Shown here: piece after piece, positions 63,201 to 64,000 of the stretch | Numbering within the stretch: position 1 is the stretch's first letter | How the letters are laid out: every line of letters starts with the position of its first letter | Source of the DNA: Tomocerus qinae | Lineage: Eukaryota > Arthropoda > Collembola > Entomobryomorpha > Tomoceridae | NCBI GenBank assembly: GCA_020055645.1 | Contig: CM034547.1 | Coordinates: 30,380,513-30,444,512, forward strand | Direction of reading: 5' to 3' | Length of the DNA stretch: 64,000 nt | Notes under the pieces: generated by a model | The model's input: the letters and a program-made list of their open reading frames with translations, nothing else | Told to the model about the DNA's origin: nothing | The model's database searches: none | Program-made: the position numbers and the translations under genes

Positions 63201-63693
63201 TCGCATCATATCACTTCGTCTTTTTCACCCGGGACTTGAAAAGATAGAAAGTTTCTTGTAAATTATTTAGCACTCTTCCAGGCTTGTCTGAAGACTAGGT
63301 TGCAATTTAAAAGCTCATACTTTTACTTTCTCCCAGGTTAGGTGAGTTGGGCTTTCAGGAGTTGAATTTAGTCTACTTAAATATGTCGAAACACATTTCA
63401 TTTCATGAAATTATAGTAACACTTGCATAGAAATGGAATATATGGCCAACAAAAGTCAAGTGACACTGACAAATCTTTTAAACTTTGTTGTGCCTTTCTG
63501 CCAGACTCTTTTGTATCATTTCTGCTTAGCACGAATAATGAAAAAGATATGCGCAATTTAGATAGGTAAATATCTAAAGTGACTATTACATGGAGAAGTG
63601 CAAAGTACAAGGCTCGCTAAGAATGTATGGCATATCTAAATATAGATAAACAAGCTGTCAAGGGATGTTACATTACATACCATTCATTCATAT

Positions 63694-63728
63694 TATAAAA
63701 GCGCATTGCAGAGCAGACACTGCAGTTG
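63694..63728 (+). promoter_or_regulatory. TATA + initiator core promoter candidate
   Basis: TATAAAAG at 63694 and CAGTTG with its A at 63724, a spacing of 30 nt as expected for an RNA polymerase II TATA/Inr pair. It would start a transcript running out of the window to the right. Motif-based only. Confidence 0.4.
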
Positions 63729-63781
63729 TCGCTTCCATATACACTCAGTACGTACTAACGTCAAGTGGATTTTAATCTTCA

Positions 63782-63934
63782 ATGCTACCAAATGAAGTCG
63801 AGCTGCCTCACATTTTATTTTTCAGTAGTGGATTAATCATTTATTTAGATGACAGCAGACAGGACAGGTTCAGTCACCCTAATGACACCATATCATTTAC
63901 AAATGCGCCGACAGACTCCAACAAAGATTCATGA
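63782..63934 (+). CDS. Small open frame (50 aa) behind the candidate promoter
   Basis: The first ATG after the predicted start at 63724 opens a 50-codon frame (MLPNEVELPHILFFSSGLII ... ending DSNKDS) to TGA at 63932. The ATG context is weak (T at -3). It may be a short peptide, an upstream open frame or chance; no family recognised. Confidence 0.2.
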   Translation: MLPNEVELPHILFFSSGLIIYLDDSRQDRFSHPNDTISFTNAPTDSNKDS

Positions 63935-64000
63935 ATGACTTTTCATATATTCTCCACATGATCTATCACAAAAGCTAGTCCACACACAGTGTCACTATAT

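Larger units (their letters stand above)
40321..63693. other. Gene desert, right part
   Basis: No recognised gene, transposon or RNA gene. Open frames up to 154 codons (48162-48626) and 205 codons (44299-44916) occur but show no known domain. Scattered short repeats: (GAGT)4 at 42159-42174, a GA run at 43832-43847, and a tangle of aattaactaattaag / gaacgaagaacgaag at 51784-51850. Words such as TACTTAC, CTTTACTT and TGCATTGC recur by eye. Confidence 0.55.

Noticed and set aside
25004-63693. Known microRNA or small structural RNA genes
   Set aside because: I looked by eye for several familiar insect microRNA and U6 sequences and saw only partial seed matches; nothing supportable.

Overview
The window is eukaryotic nuclear DNA. 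Genes are split by short GT-AG introns, there is a sigma-class glutathione S-transferase of arthropod type, and the interspersed DNA transposons resemble those common in arthropods. An insect is the best guess; the order cannot be fixed from the sequence.

Positions 1-25,000 are gene-dense but littered with transposons. Five conserved genes are readable exon by exon: the 3' two-thirds of medium-chain acyl-CoA dehydrogenase (+, 37-1539), a complete sigma-like GST (-, 2825-3851), bystin (+, 11898-16549), a TMEM130/PMEL-type single-pass membrane glycoprotein (-, 17293-18792), and PPP2R3C, the PP2A B''-gamma subunit (+, 20781-25003). They look like unrelated housekeeping neighbours, not a pathway. 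Between and inside them lie: a 1.37 kb element with an 8-bp target duplication just upstream of the GST start, itself carrying a nested TTAA-flanked MITE; a 4.23 kb Merlin (IS1016-type) transposon at 6240-10471 with ~355-bp inverted repeats, a perfect 8-bp duplication and a frameshifted transposase; a 29-bp satellite and a TA-flanked MITE in bystin intron 2; a 99-nt-arm hairpin between TMEM130-like and PPP2R3C; and a 940-bp hAT-like element in PPP2R3C intron 1.

From ~25.0 kb to 64 kb there is no recognisable conserved gene and almost no transposon. The only large insertions are two foldback elements at 38.8-39.8 kb, one of them a hairpin with two 231-nt arms and a 12-nt loop. About 185 bp beyond it is a plausible 60-codon gene for a small single-pass membrane protein (39952-40134). 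A TATA-plus-initiator core promoter and a 50-codon frame lie at the right edge (63.7-63.9 kb). The desert is less AT-rich than the gene-bearing part and carries many GTAAGTA/TACTTAC words. It may be a regulatory landscape, a very long intron or a non-coding transcription unit; the sequence alone does not decide.

Most worth following up: the 39.3 kb long hairpin next to the small open frame, the Merlin element with its internal run of hairpins, and the transposon-poor 39 kb desert.
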